Shown here: positions 15,961-25,135 of the stretch, piece by piece
Position numbering within the stretch: position 1 is the stretch's first letter
Layout of the letters: each line of letters starts with the position of its first letter
Program-made: the position numbers and the translations under genes
Notes under the pieces: generated by a model
What the model was told of the DNA's origin: nothing
The model's database searches: none
The model's input: the letters and a program-made list of their open reading frames with translations, nothing else
Assembly: GCA_029937655.1 (NCBI GenBank)
Contig: JAPYPK010000005.1
Span: forward strand, 1-34,990
Reading direction: 5' to 3'
Length of the DNA: 34,990 nucleotides
Origin: Nitrospinaceae bacterium
GTDB taxonomy: Bacteria; Nitrospinota; Nitrospinia; Nitrospinales; VA-1

Positions 15961-18462
15961 TTAGCTGCGCGAGTTATGACCCTTTATGCTGCTTAGGCGT
16001 TTTCTTATTTCTCGAGTGGCAATATTTGAATCGTCAACTGTGGAAATGATATGCGGCGTAATAAAAATCATCAACTCCGTTTTCTTGATGGTAGTACTCT
16101 CACTGCTGAATAGTTTCCCCAGATATGGGATATCCATCAAACCCGGAACGCCTACTTCTGTTTGAGATTTGTCTGTTCGCATCAAGCCGCCCATAACAAG
16201 TACCTGATTGTCCTTAAGGACAACCTCGGTATTAACCTCACGTGTATTAAAAGAGGCAGTTGTGATTCCTCCGGACGTAACATCCGGGCCTTTTGAGCTG
16301 ATTTCTTGCCGGATTTTCATGTTCACAAAGTTATCGGAGTTGATCTTGGGTAAAATATCTAGCTTAACGCCTACCTTTTTAAATGAAATTGAGGTCGAGG
16401 TTACAGGCGCTGCTGAATTAGTAGTTAAGGTAGAACTAGCAACGGGGATCTCATCAGTAACCGAAATGCTGGCGGCTTTATTGTCAGATGTAACTAGAAT
16501 TGGGTTTGCAAGAACATCAGCTTGTGCATTCGATGCAAATAGCTCAAGTTTTGCCTTAAGTCGGCTTGCGTTTTCCAGAAGCATACTACCCCCCGGAACC
16601 AGGCTTGCAGTTGCTCCAGCAATTGAAGATCCTAGAATTGAAGTTGAGACTCCCGTTGTCGATAGGGAACCTACTTTGGTAAAATCTATGTTACCCAGTG
16701 CTTCTCCTTCTAAAATCCACTCGATTCCCTTGCGAGTTGCTTCATCAATCTGCACATCAATGATCAAAACCTCAATCAGTACTTGTTGAGGCAACAAATC
16801 TAACTTTTTAATAACTTCGAGAATTGCCGGGTAGTTCCTGGGGCTGGTTCTGATAATGAGGGCATTTGTGTCCTCATCGGGTAATATTGTGACTTCACCC
16901 TCAATATTATCATTTATTCCCCCGGTTAGTTGTATTTGTTTGCTTGTCGGACCACCAAATTTAGGTTGCTTTTTTGTTTGTTTTGACTGAGAAGACTTTT
17001 CTGTTTTAGCTAAACCATCAAAATTCTTTAATTTAGATTGAGCCGACCCTTGTGGTTGAAACAATGAGCTAAGCAGAGTTGACATTTTCCCGGCTTCACC
17101 ATTTTGAACATAATAAACAAATGTGCTGACATCACCCTCTGAAATAGGTTGGTCTAGTTTGTTAACCCAAAATTCGATTGTGGGTAAAATCCGTTCGAAC
17201 GCGTTAACCACTAAAATCGAATTAAGTCTACCAAGAGAAAGAAAGGTTAAAGATTCACCGATGGAATCGGCGTAGCCCATCGAAGAAAATATTTCATTCA
17301 TTTCGTTAACAACTTTGTCCGACTCAGCATTGTTAAGCTTGTATAACTGGATGTCGGAAGATGCGAGTTTGTCTACGTCCAATGCCTCGACTACGTGTAT
17401 TATGCGCCTAACATTGTTGGCCATTTCTATCATCATCAGATTATTTGTTTCTGGAATTTCTATAAAACTGGCATTAGGAGAGAGCAGGGGGGTTATGATT
17501 TTTTTCATTGATTCCACGGAGATATGTTTTAGAGGAATGATCTGGATGATCAGTCGTTCTTTGCCGGGAATGCTGGAGTCGTTTCCGTAGTGGATACTTA
17601 AAGGTTTTCTTGCGGCTTCTTTTACTCCAAGGAATCGATAAAAGTTTCCACTTTTTGTAACAGTTACGTTGTGTAGGGCTAAAATTTGTTCCAGTACAGA
17701 ATATAAATCTTGGACTTGAATTTTATTGAATGTTTGCAGGGTAACTTTCCCCTTCACATGACCTTCTATGATGTAGTCAATTTTTAATAATTCGCTGAAG
17801 GTAGTGATTACATCGTATAACTCGGTTTCTTCAAAGTTCAAGGTGATGTGTTTAGCCTTTATAAGTTCTTTTGGAAGCGGTGGTTCTTGACTGATAACCG
17901 TTTTTAGTTTGTTTAAGGAGAACGGTTTACGGTCTTGAAGTGATATTTTTTCGGCTTTAATTTCATTTTTTAATTTATTGTTTTTTGCTAGGGTAGTATT
18001 TTTTGGGCTATCCTCAATCAAGGTAGTTGAAAGGCTTGATATGAAAAATTTACTTTTATTTTCATCTTCCGCTAGATACCAAGTTTGGTTGTCATGAATA
18101 TTTTTTTGAGTTCGAAGAAGAGAAAAAGTTTGGCCTTTTTCTGCTATACCTGATTTTCCGTATTGACTTCCTGGTCCTTTGCGAAGAGGCACCTTTTCAC
18201 CAGATACCTTAATCAGTCGGCTTATGGATTGACCTGGAATACCTTTTATTCCACTTAGGTCTATCGAGTCAGTAGCATAATTATTTTTACTAGAACTTCT
18301 TTGAGTGGTTTTTGACGCCTTCGATTTGTTTTTTTCTGAAAATACCATCCCGTCGATCGGATTCTTTTCCTTAAATCTCTCAAGGGCAGATTTTCTATTG
18401 CCTAGACAACCCGAGGAAAAATAAACACTTAATATTAAAATCGATAAGAAGATTTTTTTCAT
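15961..18462 (-). CDS. gspD: T2SS outer-membrane secretin GspD, lipoprotein with SH3b domain
   Basis: 833 residues, longer than the usual 650-700. A lipoprotein signal ends in SSGC (C19). Residues about 82-146 look like a bacterial SH3 domain (VSGEKVPLRKGPGSQYG, then WYLAEDENKSKFFI). The N0 domain follows at about 203-280 (HITLNFEETELYDVITTFSE), then N1 (305-365), N2 (370-437), N3 split by a Ser/Lys/Gln-rich insert (about 470-510), and the secretin core (about 560-815) with EVLIIDVQIDEATRKGIEW and LMIFITPHII. It forms the outer-membrane channel. The ATG overlaps the gspM stop (ATGA). Its place at the end of the operon is unusual. Confidence 0.93.
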   Translation of the reverse strand: MKKIFLSILILSVYFSSGCLGNRKSALERFKEKNPIDGMVFSEKNKSKASKTTQRSSSKNNYATDSIDLSGIKGIPGQSISRLIKVSGEKVPLRKGPGSQYGKSGIAEKGQTFSLLRTQKNIHDNQTWYLAEDENKSKFFISSLSTTLIEDSPKNTTLAKNNKLKNEIKAEKISLQDRKPFSLNKLKTVISQEPPLPKELIKAKHITLNFEETELYDVITTFSELLKIDYIIEGHVKGKVTLQTFNKIQVQDLYSVLEQILALHNVTVTKSGNFYRFLGVKEAARKPLSIHYGNDSSIPGKERLIIQIIPLKHISVESMKKIITPLLSPNASFIEIPETNNLMMIEMANNVRRIIHVVEALDVDKLASSDIQLYKLNNAESDKVVNEMNEIFSSMGYADSIGESLTFLSLGRLNSILVVNAFERILPTIEFWVNKLDQPISEGDVSTFVYYVQNGEAGKMSTLLSSLFQPQGSAQSKLKNFDGLAKTEKSSQSKQTKKQPKFGGPTSKQIQLTGGINDNIEGEVTILPDEDTNALIIRTSPRNYPAILEVIKKLDLLPQQVLIEVLIIDVQIDEATRKGIEWILEGEALGNIDFTKVGSLSTTGVSTSILGSSIAGATASLVPGGSMLLENASRLKAKLELFASNAQADVLANPILVTSDNKAASISVTDEIPVASSTLTTNSAAPVTSTSISFKKVGVKLDILPKINSDNFVNMKIRQEISSKGPDVTSGGITTASFNTREVNTEVVLKDNQVLVMGGLMRTDKSQTEVGVPGLMDIPYLGKLFSSESTTIKKTELMIFITPHIISTVDDSNIATREIRKRLSSIKGHNSRS

Positions 18463-19037
18463 GTTGTTTTATTATTAGCTGTAGCCATTGATTGAATAAA
18501 TCCACTAATAGTGAGCTGAGCCTGTAATTCTTCTAAATCTGTATCGTTAATTCGTTGAATGGCCATCTCCTCGATGACCATGAATTTCTGATTGCTTTCT
18601 AGCGTGTGTATAAAGTTGGTAAAGTTTCTAAGCTTTGCTCGAGTGGTGACTTTGGTTGATATGGTTAATAAGCCTTCCAGGTACTTAGGTTTATCGACCC
18701 GAAAACGTATAATGTTTACACCTGTTTTGTTTGAAAGGTTCTCGATTAGATGCTGTTGTTCCGATGCCGCTAAGGCTGGTTTAGTTTGATTGAAAAAACG
18801 TTGGTCGAGGGTAGTACGTATTAATTTGTTTTCTTTACTTTTTTCTTTGTAATATGACTTCTGGTTCAAGATTTCATAGCATTTTTGAATAAAAATTAAC
18901 TTGTCCTGTATTTTTTGACTTGTTCTTTTATTTTCTTGATGCAACGGTTGAACAACGAGTATGAAAAGGAACCAAAAAATAATAAAAGTCCCGCCAGCAA
19001 TCAATACTTTTTTGTCTCTAGGTGTTATTTGAATCAT
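18459..19037 (-). CDS. gspM: T2SS inner-membrane platform protein GspM (PilO-like)
   Basis: 192 residues with one N-terminal membrane segment (about residues 10-30), then a predicted coiled region and a small ferredoxin-like alpha/beta domain (TISTKVTTRAKLRNFTNFI). Sequence similarity is weak, as is normal for GspM. The call rests on size, topology and position directly after gspL with a 4-nt ATGA overlap. It would pair with GspL in the platform that links the ATPase to the pseudopilus. Confidence 0.82.
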   Translation of the reverse strand: MIQITPRDKKVLIAGGTFIIFWFLFILVVQPLHQENKRTSQKIQDKLIFIQKCYEILNQKSYYKEKSKENKLIRTTLDQRFFNQTKPALAASEQQHLIENLSNKTGVNIIRFRVDKPKYLEGLLTISTKVTTRAKLRNFTNFIHTLESNQKFMVIEEMAIQRINDTDLEELQAQLTISGFIQSMATANNKTT

Positions 19038-20515
19038 TGCTTTGTCCCTACGGCGGTATTAATCGTAAATTTTTCACCTATTGATTCAGTAATGATCGTA
19101 CCCACAAAATGGGTGTCACGAAATTTACCTGATTTTTCAATAATTGGTACTAGTTGGGATGCATTTTTTGAAATTCCATTAAGTTCAATATTTTTCTTCT
19201 TGAACCGGATCTTTTTTACCCAGGTATCCTTCGGGATAACTTTACTCAACTCAATCAGTAACGGAAGTTTTGTTGGATTAAGGTCATCTATTTTATTTAG
19301 TTTGTTCGTATATTTCTGTAGTGTTTCATATTCAAGGTCAACTTTTTCCAAAGGTCCCATGTGAATCTTAATTTCATCTAACTGTTTGTTCAGGGATGTT
19401 AGGATTTTGTTGTTTTGAATACTTTGATTAACCATGAATCCAATAATAAACAACACTGTTGCTAATGCCAGTCCCACAGTACTCTTAAGGTTTACTTTCT
19501 TTTTCTTAGTCGTTATTAAATTATCTGGTAGTAGGTTTGCTTCTATTGGATTTTGTTTTATTTCGCGCAGAGCAAGTCCAAGAGAGGTTGCCATAAATGC
19601 TGTAGAAAAATTACTGGATGCTGTCGTGTTGATGGTTTCTGGAGATTGTAGTTTAAAAACCTGAACTCCTGCTGCGAGTTCTAACGTTGAAGTAAGATGC
19701 GATGTTAAATGCCCACCCCCTGAAATAAAGACTGTATCTACAGATTTGGATTCATCGATGTTTCTGCATGATGCCAGAGCGTTTTTTATTTCTTCTACTA
19801 GGGTTTGAGTAATCTTTTCTGCTATTACTTGATGTTTTTTTTCTTGATTTTCTGGATTGAGAAATGTTTCTTTGTAGTCTGGTTCTGTGATTGGAATACT
19901 TCTAGAAAACTCCAGATTTCTGTTTATTAGAATTGATATCTCAATAAAACTAGAACTAAGATCTACCAAAACTGAAAGTGGATCCTGATGTTCATCGTTA
20001 GACAACAATAGATTGAGATTTGCGAATGTAGAAACGTCGAGAACTGACACATTAAGATTGAGCTTTTTAAGTAAATTTAAGTAATAGTTAGCAACTTCTT
20101 TATTAATCGCGGCACATACGATGTGGTACTGATTTTTTTTTCTAGTAGTTATATGGTTATAGAAAAAAAAATTATCTAAGCTAGAAGAGAAATGCCTCTC
20201 CAGTTCGAATCCCATCATAGAATTCACAGACTTACGGTCTGGGGATGGAAGTTCAAATGACTGAAGCGTGACCTTGGAACGGGGAATACTTGTAATCACG
20301 TTTTCTGCCCAAGCATCATTTTGGATTATGAAGCGATTCACTTGTTCAAGGAAAATTGATTCGGCTTTTTCATCCCCTTTACTTATTAGTTGAATCGGTA
20401 TGTATTTGCTAGCTAATACATCTGCGCGGTATAGGGTTTTCCCTACCAAGGTTAGGCAAACCGAATTTTCACGAATATCGATTCCAAGCGATTTTTCTAG
20501 ATAAAAACTTTTCAT
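19034..20515 (-). CDS. gspL: T2SS platform protein GspL (PilM-like plus PilN-like fusion)
   Basis: 493 residues. The N-terminal part is an actin-like cytoplasmic domain (SLGIDIRENSVCLTLVG at the start, SVLVDLSSSFIEISILI, TVFISGGGHLT) that recruits GspE. A membrane segment lies at about 347-363 (VGLALATVLFIIGFMVN). The periplasmic part has a coiled helix and a ferredoxin-like domain that should dimerise with GspM. The ATG overlaps the gspK stop by one base (TGATG). Confidence 0.9.
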   Translation of the reverse strand: MKSFYLEKSLGIDIRENSVCLTLVGKTLYRADVLASKYIPIQLISKGDEKAESIFLEQVNRFIIQNDAWAENVITSIPRSKVTLQSFELPSPDRKSVNSMMGFELERHFSSSLDNFFFYNHITTRKKNQYHIVCAAINKEVANYYLNLLKKLNLNVSVLDVSTFANLNLLLSNDEHQDPLSVLVDLSSSFIEISILINRNLEFSRSIPITEPDYKETFLNPENQEKKHQVIAEKITQTLVEEIKNALASCRNIDESKSVDTVFISGGGHLTSHLTSTLELAAGVQVFKLQSPETINTTASSNFSTAFMATSLGLALREIKQNPIEANLLPDNLITTKKKKVNLKSTVGLALATVLFIIGFMVNQSIQNNKILTSLNKQLDEIKIHMGPLEKVDLEYETLQKYTNKLNKIDDLNPTKLPLLIELSKVIPKDTWVKKIRFKKKNIELNGISKNASQLVPIIEKSGKFRDTHFVGTIITESIGEKFTINTAVGTKQ

Positions 20516-21495
20516 CAGTTATCTGTTAGCTCTCTTTTGTATAAATTTTCAAAGCTATTATCATTCCAGTAATGCGTTAATATTATGGGACCTTCTTTTT
20601 CAGAGATCTTTTGAACTACGGTGTTTATGGTGTGATTTGTTGGACTTCCTTCAACTTCTCCTGTAGATCTAATTCTGAAGTAATCAGAGCTTGTATTGTC
20701 ATAAAACCCCTTTTTCTCCCGTTCTTTCATAATCGATTTTGCCTGAGACTCCGAAAAGATGATCGAAAGAACCTCTGGTGAAGCTGTATTAGGGTTTACT
20801 GATTTAATGTTATATGTGGTAAAAAAATTAATTAAGCCTTTACGTTGATTGGTGCCATATAAAATTTTTTCATCAATTCCACGAATTTTTGATAATTCCT
20901 CAAGGTTTTCTATGGGTGCGTTTTTTGCGAAATAAGGAGGGATTAAATTTTGATAAAAGTCATCTTCCGCCCCATTTAATCGATGGTTTTTATCGGAATC
21001 AATCCAGTCGAGTATTGAATCTGCGATAATATCCTTTTTTTCTTTTGATTCGATACCAGCACTTGTCAAAACCTTGACTAATGTGATTCGTGTTGTTTTA
21101 TTGATTGGAACCTTGCTGTTTTCGTCCTTCAGTGAATAGGTGATTAGTCCTGACCCTAGTTTAATCTCTTGGCGTATTGAGGTCCGATATGCGGTTTTAC
21201 CTTCCTGGCTAGAACTTCTTTTAGGCCCTTTAGTTGAAGTTCCCATGACTAATCCAAAATCTTGATGCGAAGCGTGAAAGCTTGATGGATAAAGGATTTC
21301 CGCCATCGCCATATGAATTCCAGCCTTGGCAAGATGGTATGCTTGGATATCCTCTTTATAGTTACGAGTTGTATTGACTTCGCCCTTCATAGAGAAGGCA
21401 AATTCTGTGGCTAATCCTATTAGAAGCACCAGAACCCATAGCACGACCATCAGCGCAACACCATTCTGGTTTCTATGATGTTTAAATATTTTCAT
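20515..21495 (-). CDS. gspK: T2SS minor pseudopilin GspK
   Basis: 326 residues, the largest pseudopilin, as expected for GspK. The class III signal is HRNQNG followed by VALMVVLWVLVLLIG; position +5 after the cleavage site is Val instead of Glu, the known GspK trait. The following text TEFAFSMKGEVNTTRNY and AYHLAKAGI is typical, as are DSILDWIDSDKNHRLNGAEDDFY (Asp-rich, calcium-binding in homologues) and NPNTASPEVL. It caps the pseudopilus tip together with GspI and GspJ. Confidence 0.92.
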   Translation of the reverse strand: MKIFKHHRNQNGVALMVVLWVLVLLIGLATEFAFSMKGEVNTTRNYKEDIQAYHLAKAGIHMAMAEILYPSSFHASHQDFGLVMGTSTKGPKRSSSQEGKTAYRTSIRQEIKLGSGLITYSLKDENSKVPINKTTRITLVKVLTSAGIESKEKKDIIADSILDWIDSDKNHRLNGAEDDFYQNLIPPYFAKNAPIENLEELSKIRGIDEKILYGTNQRKGLINFFTTYNIKSVNPNTASPEVLSIIFSESQAKSIMKEREKKGFYDNTSSDYFRIRSTGEVEGSPTNHTINTVVQKISEKEGPIILTHYWNDNSFENLYKRELTDN

Positions 21496-22342
21496 TATGC
21501 TCTATGGGTAATGCAAATCTCATTCCAGAATAAAGAGGGATTATAATGGGAGGAGAAAAAATTACCCGTGATTCCTTTTTTGAGCTTGGTCGGGTTAGTT
21601 CTTTCAAGCCTAGTGAAACTTCCACGGCCCTGGGTAGAGTCATTTTATTGTCTTCTTCGAAATTAAGGCGGGTCTGTTGCTTCTCGGTTAGTTCGTCTGC
21701 TTTTGTCTTAAAGGCGTTGTGTTTAACGGAGGTCACCCATTTACCTTCATATTTTTTCGACTTATCTAATTGTAGTTCGGTTTCGGCAGGGCTTAATTTT
21801 CTCATTTGGTAATAACGAAATTTAAGATAATCCACGTCTTCAGCTAGAAGAAACAAACGATCTTGTTCAATTTTGTTAAATACAGAGTCAGTCGAGTTTT
21901 TTTGCGCTACCATTCGTTCTGCCATTATAATTCCAGATTTTCCTGACTTGGGATGTTCGCCGACATAAAATATCGTTTCATGTATCCATGGAGATTTTCC
22001 CTGGCTTGTGAGCGGTGAGGAAAAAGTTACGAACCGTAGGGAATTATTTTTTCCTTCAAAAGAAAGTAATCTTTTTGGTTTTTCTTGTACGTTTTTTGGC
22101 GTAAAAATATTCCCCCTCCGAAACATAAATATGGGGTAGTTAGATTTTATTTTTTGCCCAAGTTGATTTTGAATTAATCTTAAACGTTGAAAGGTGTCAA
22201 TTTTTAATTGGCCAGTTTCTTGCGCAGAAACTCCAAGCCTTATCGCCCCAAGTGAGATAGTTACGATGAATCCTATAATTCCCAAAGAGAGGATAAGTTC
22301 CAATAAAGTGAACCCCTGGTTTGACTCACGTAAACATTTCAT
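21482..22342 (-). CDS. gspJ: T2SS minor pseudopilin GspJ
   Basis: 286 residues. It begins with a short leader ESNQG and then FTLLELILSLGIIGFIV, with Glu at +5 and the prepilin-peptidase cleavage G-F. The body has DRLFLLAEDVDYLKFRYY and a C-terminal SLGLKEL, consistent with GspJ. It is larger than the E. coli/Vibrio forms. It lies 3 nt after gspI and overlaps gspK by 14 nt. It forms the tip complex with GspI and GspK. Confidence 0.9.
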   Translation of the reverse strand: MKCLRESNQGFTLLELILSLGIIGFIVTISLGAIRLGVSAQETGQLKIDTFQRLRLIQNQLGQKIKSNYPIFMFRRGNIFTPKNVQEKPKRLLSFEGKNNSLRFVTFSSPLTSQGKSPWIHETIFYVGEHPKSGKSGIIMAERMVAQKNSTDSVFNKIEQDRLFLLAEDVDYLKFRYYQMRKLSPAETELQLDKSKKYEGKWVTSVKHNAFKTKADELTEKQQTRLNFEEDNKMTLPRAVEVSLGLKELTRPSSKKESRVIFSPPIIIPLYSGMRFALPIEHNENI

Positions 22343-22345
22343 ATT

Positions 22346-22954
22346 TTAATTCCCTGAAACGTGTGTAGCAGATCCACTAATATAACCACTGTAATAAACT
22401 TTAACTCCAGAAATAACCTGATAATCCGGACGAGCGGGAGGAGGAGCAGCTTCTTTTTCACTCGCCTTAATAGATCCGGGTCCACCTCCAAAAGATTTGG
22501 CTAGGAGCGAATCTGAACCAGGATGTGTCTCACCATCAACTTTTAGGGTGCTTATTTCAATGTCACGAGTTTTTCCGGCTTCCTCCCAAAGGACATTTAA
22601 TGTTACTTCTGAAAGTTGGATGTTATTCTCTTTACTATTTAGAGGGGAGGTGTGCGGTGATATTTGAAGTTGCCATCGATAGTTTTTTTCATCAGGAAAG
22701 GTTCCTTCAAGCTCAGTAACACTGTAGTTATTGACCTCGAGTTCTCCCAATTTCGAATGAGCGAGAGTAGTGCCCTTGAGATATTGTTCAGAAAGACTAA
22801 CTGAACGAATACTTCCAGAGAATAACTGTAAAACAGTGACAAACCCCATCGCCATAATAGCAAGCGCGACTATTACTTCGAGAAGTGAAAACCCATCGTT
22901 ACTTGGTTTATTTAATCTTAGTTTTTCCCGTAATGGGATCAATGCTAATAGCAT
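22346..22954 (-). CDS. gspI: T2SS minor pseudopilin GspI
   Basis: About 202 residues. The prepilin motif is PSNDG followed by FSLLEVIVALAIMAMGF. ATG 22954 (GGGAAA 5 nt before it) and ATG 22981 are both possible; I prefer 22954 because pseudopilin leaders are usually short and this reduces the overlap with gspH to 47 nt. The C-terminal extension (Gly/Pro/Ala-rich, about residues 155-202) is longer than in standard GspI, which ends near 120-130 residues. It would nucleate the pseudopilus tip. Confidence 0.87.
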   Translation of the reverse strand: MLLALIPLREKLRLNKPSNDGFSLLEVIVALAIMAMGFVTVLQLFSGSIRSVSLSEQYLKGTTLAHSKLGELEVNNYSVTELEGTFPDEKNYRWQLQISPHTSPLNSKENNIQLSEVTLNVLWEEAGKTRDIEISTLKVDGETHPGSDSLLAKSFGGGPGSIKASEKEAAPPPARPDYQVISGVKVYYSGYISGSATHVSGN

Positions 22955-23405
22955 AATAGTTTCCCGAATTTCTAGATTCATTAATGTTCATTCCGATCAA
23001 CCCTCCACTTGAGTTCCCCTGGGGAAAAAAAGTGACCGTGAACTCATCATCTTTAAAAAAAATATCCTCACCTTCGTTTATAAAGTGATCCAAACGAATA
23101 GGATCTATTAAGGATGTGATTTTAGGAGCTTCATTTTTGTACCCTTTAGTAACCCAAAACTGGTTCCTCTCTAGGTTTCCTGAAAAAATGACCGGTTTTT
23201 TAGAAGTAATAGCCTCGCTTCTTGCGTATCGCAAGGTAGAGGCAACCTTTCGTGCAGATGTTTGAAGTTCCATGCGGTCTAGCGTTGACATGACAAAGGG
23301 CGTGCTCAGACCAGCAATAATTGCCATGAAGAACATAACAAGCGTTAACTCGAGCAGGGTAAACCCCAAACAACCAGTTTTTTTTAAATAAGCCACAGGT
23401 CTCAT
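22908..23405 (-). CDS. gspH: T2SS minor pseudopilin GspH
   Basis: About 165 residues. The leader ends KTGCLG, then FTLLELTLVMFFMAIIAGLS with Glu +5. The body (SARKVASTLRYARSEAIT) is the GspH/FimT pattern. ATG 23405 overlaps the gspG stop as TAATG and is preferred to the in-frame TTG 23414. It probably joins the major pseudopilin shaft to the GspI-J-K tip. Confidence 0.88.
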   Translation of the reverse strand: MRPVAYLKKTGCLGFTLLELTLVMFFMAIIAGLSTPFVMSTLDRMELQTSARKVASTLRYARSEAITSKKPVIFSGNLERNQFWVTKGYKNEAPKITSLIDPIRLDHFINEGEDIFFKDDEFTVTFFPQGNSSGGLIGMNINESRNSGNYYAISIDPITGKTKIK

Positions 23406-23815
23406 TATTTCCAACTCACAATATCCCTGTTTATATCCTCACCACCTTCAACACTATCTGCTCCGTAAGAAACCAAGTCATACTCTCCATGTTCTCCTGG
23501 AGATGTGTATACGTAACTGTTTCCCCATGGATCTTTTGGAACCTCTTTTTTAAGGTATGAAGCAATTGCTTTAAGGCCCTCATCGGTACTTGGATATTTA
23601 TGATTTTCAAGGCGGTGTAAATCTAGAGCTTGACCAAGCAACTCAATTTGGGCTTGGGCATCTTGTTGCATAGCCTTATCTACATGTCCAAAAAATTTTG
23701 GAACAACCAAAGCCGCAAGGAGTCCAATGATAACCATGACAACCAGTAGTTCGATTAATGTGAATCCCGATTGTGGGTATTTTTTAACTCGAAAAATTGA
23801 TGGATATTTTTTCAT
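23405..23815 (-). CDS. gspG: T2SS major pseudopilin GspG
   Basis: 136 residues. The class III signal is QSG followed by FTLIELLVVMVIIGLLAALV. The GspG signature region LGQALDLHRLENHKYPSTDEGL is present, as is KDPWGNSYVY with the C-terminal calcium-binding loop (SYGADSVEGGEDINRDI). This is the shaft subunit. GAGGGG lies about 10 nt before ATG 23815. The length matches the family closely. Confidence 0.96.
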   Translation of the reverse strand: MKKYPSIFRVKKYPQSGFTLIELLVVMVIIGLLAALVVPKFFGHVDKAMQQDAQAQIELLGQALDLHRLENHKYPSTDEGLKAIASYLKKEVPKDPWGNSYVYTSPGEHGEYDLVSYGADSVEGGEDINRDIVSWK

Positions 23816-23851
23816 GCAAGCTTAGCCCCTCTAATTAATTTTTATTTTTTA

Positions 23852-25078
23852 TCAAAAGTTGATTTCATTAATACTGAATATTGCCAGTAGCATAGAGATA
23901 ACGATAAAACCAATCACTAGCGCCATGCTAAGAATCATAAACGGTTCGATGAGCGAAATAAGTTGTTTGACGGAACGCTCAACTTCACGGTCATAGGTGT
24001 TCGCAACTTTGGCTAGCATTTCACCAAGTGTTCCAGTTTCTTCTCCAATCGTTATCATGTGAATTGCAAGAGGTGGAAAGACTCCTGTTTTCTGAAGTGG
24101 TTGTGAAAGACCATTTCCTTCTTTAAGGCCTTGGTGTAGTTGGCCCATAGATGCCGCTATCATGCGGTTGTTGATGATTGCTTGTGTTATGTTTAAGGCG
24201 CCTAGAATTGCTACACCACTGGATAATAGAGTAGCCATGGTTCTGCTAAAACGGGAAATCTCTATTTTTTGCGCCAAGGAACCAAATAAGGGAAGTTTTA
24301 GCACGATACCGTCCCAGTGCATTCGACCTTTTTCCTGTCTAAGGTAATAAATAAAGCCTGCCACCAATAGGGTGAATGCCATGATGATAGCCAGCCAGTG
24401 ATCGGTTATAGAGGAGCTGAGGAATAACATTATTTTTGTTGGGAGAGGTAACGCTGCGCCTAGTTCGTCAAATAACTTAGAAAACCTAGGGATTACTACT
24501 GTAAAAAGAACCAATATAGCAAACCCCCCTACAGAGCTAAGAATTGCTGGATAGATCATGGCAGATCTTATGTTTGCTTTTAGTTCTTCGCTTTTTTCAA
24601 GAAAACTAGCAACGCTATTGAGAGAAGATGCTAATGTTCCCCCAGTTTCACCAGCTCGTATCATATTTATGTATAATTTTGAAAATACTTTTGGGAATTC
24701 TGCCAAAGCATCGGCAAACGAACTTCCAGCGTGTACTTTTTTGTGTACTTCGGTAAGGACTTCTTTAGCTTGTGTTTTTTCTGCAAGGTCCACAAGAATG
24801 GACAGTGACTTGTCAAGTGTGATCCCTGAATCCACAAGCGTTTCAAGTTGCTGGGTAATAGAGACTAAATCCTTTGCGGATATTTTAGTTCGCAATCCGC
24901 TTATTTGAAAAGATCGATTTATAGAAAAATTTTTATCTAGCTGGTCATCAGATACCTGAATGGGAAAATAATTAAGCCCTCGTAATTGAGCAACAGCATT
25001 TTGGTGATTATGCGCCTCGAGATTACCTTCGATGGGCTTTCCTAGCCGGTCTGTTGCTTTATAATAGAAAGTATTCAT
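23852..25078 (-). CDS. gspF: T2SS inner-membrane platform protein GspF
   Basis: 408 residues with two repeated cytoplasmic helical domains and three membrane segments (about 175-195, 225-245 and 380-402). Typical text: RTKISAKDLVSITQQLETLVDSG, MIRAGETGGTLASSLN in the first domain and ITIGEETGTLGEMLAKV in the second. The N-terminal MNTFYYKATDRLGKPIEG is the usual GspF opening. It is the polytopic core of the platform and contacts GspE. Confidence 0.95.
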   Translation of the reverse strand: MNTFYYKATDRLGKPIEGNLEAHNHQNAVAQLRGLNYFPIQVSDDQLDKNFSINRSFQISGLRTKISAKDLVSITQQLETLVDSGITLDKSLSILVDLAEKTQAKEVLTEVHKKVHAGSSFADALAEFPKVFSKLYINMIRAGETGGTLASSLNSVASFLEKSEELKANIRSAMIYPAILSSVGGFAILVLFTVVIPRFSKLFDELGAALPLPTKIMLFLSSSITDHWLAIIMAFTLLVAGFIYYLRQEKGRMHWDGIVLKLPLFGSLAQKIEISRFSRTMATLLSSGVAILGALNITQAIINNRMIAASMGQLHQGLKEGNGLSQPLQKTGVFPPLAIHMITIGEETGTLGEMLAKVANTYDREVERSVKQLISLIEPFMILSMALVIGFIVISMLLAIFSINEINF

Positions 25079-25135
25079 AACTCAAAGTCAGGTTGTGTAA
25101 GTTTTTAGCTAATAAATCGTTTGTTCTATTACGAA

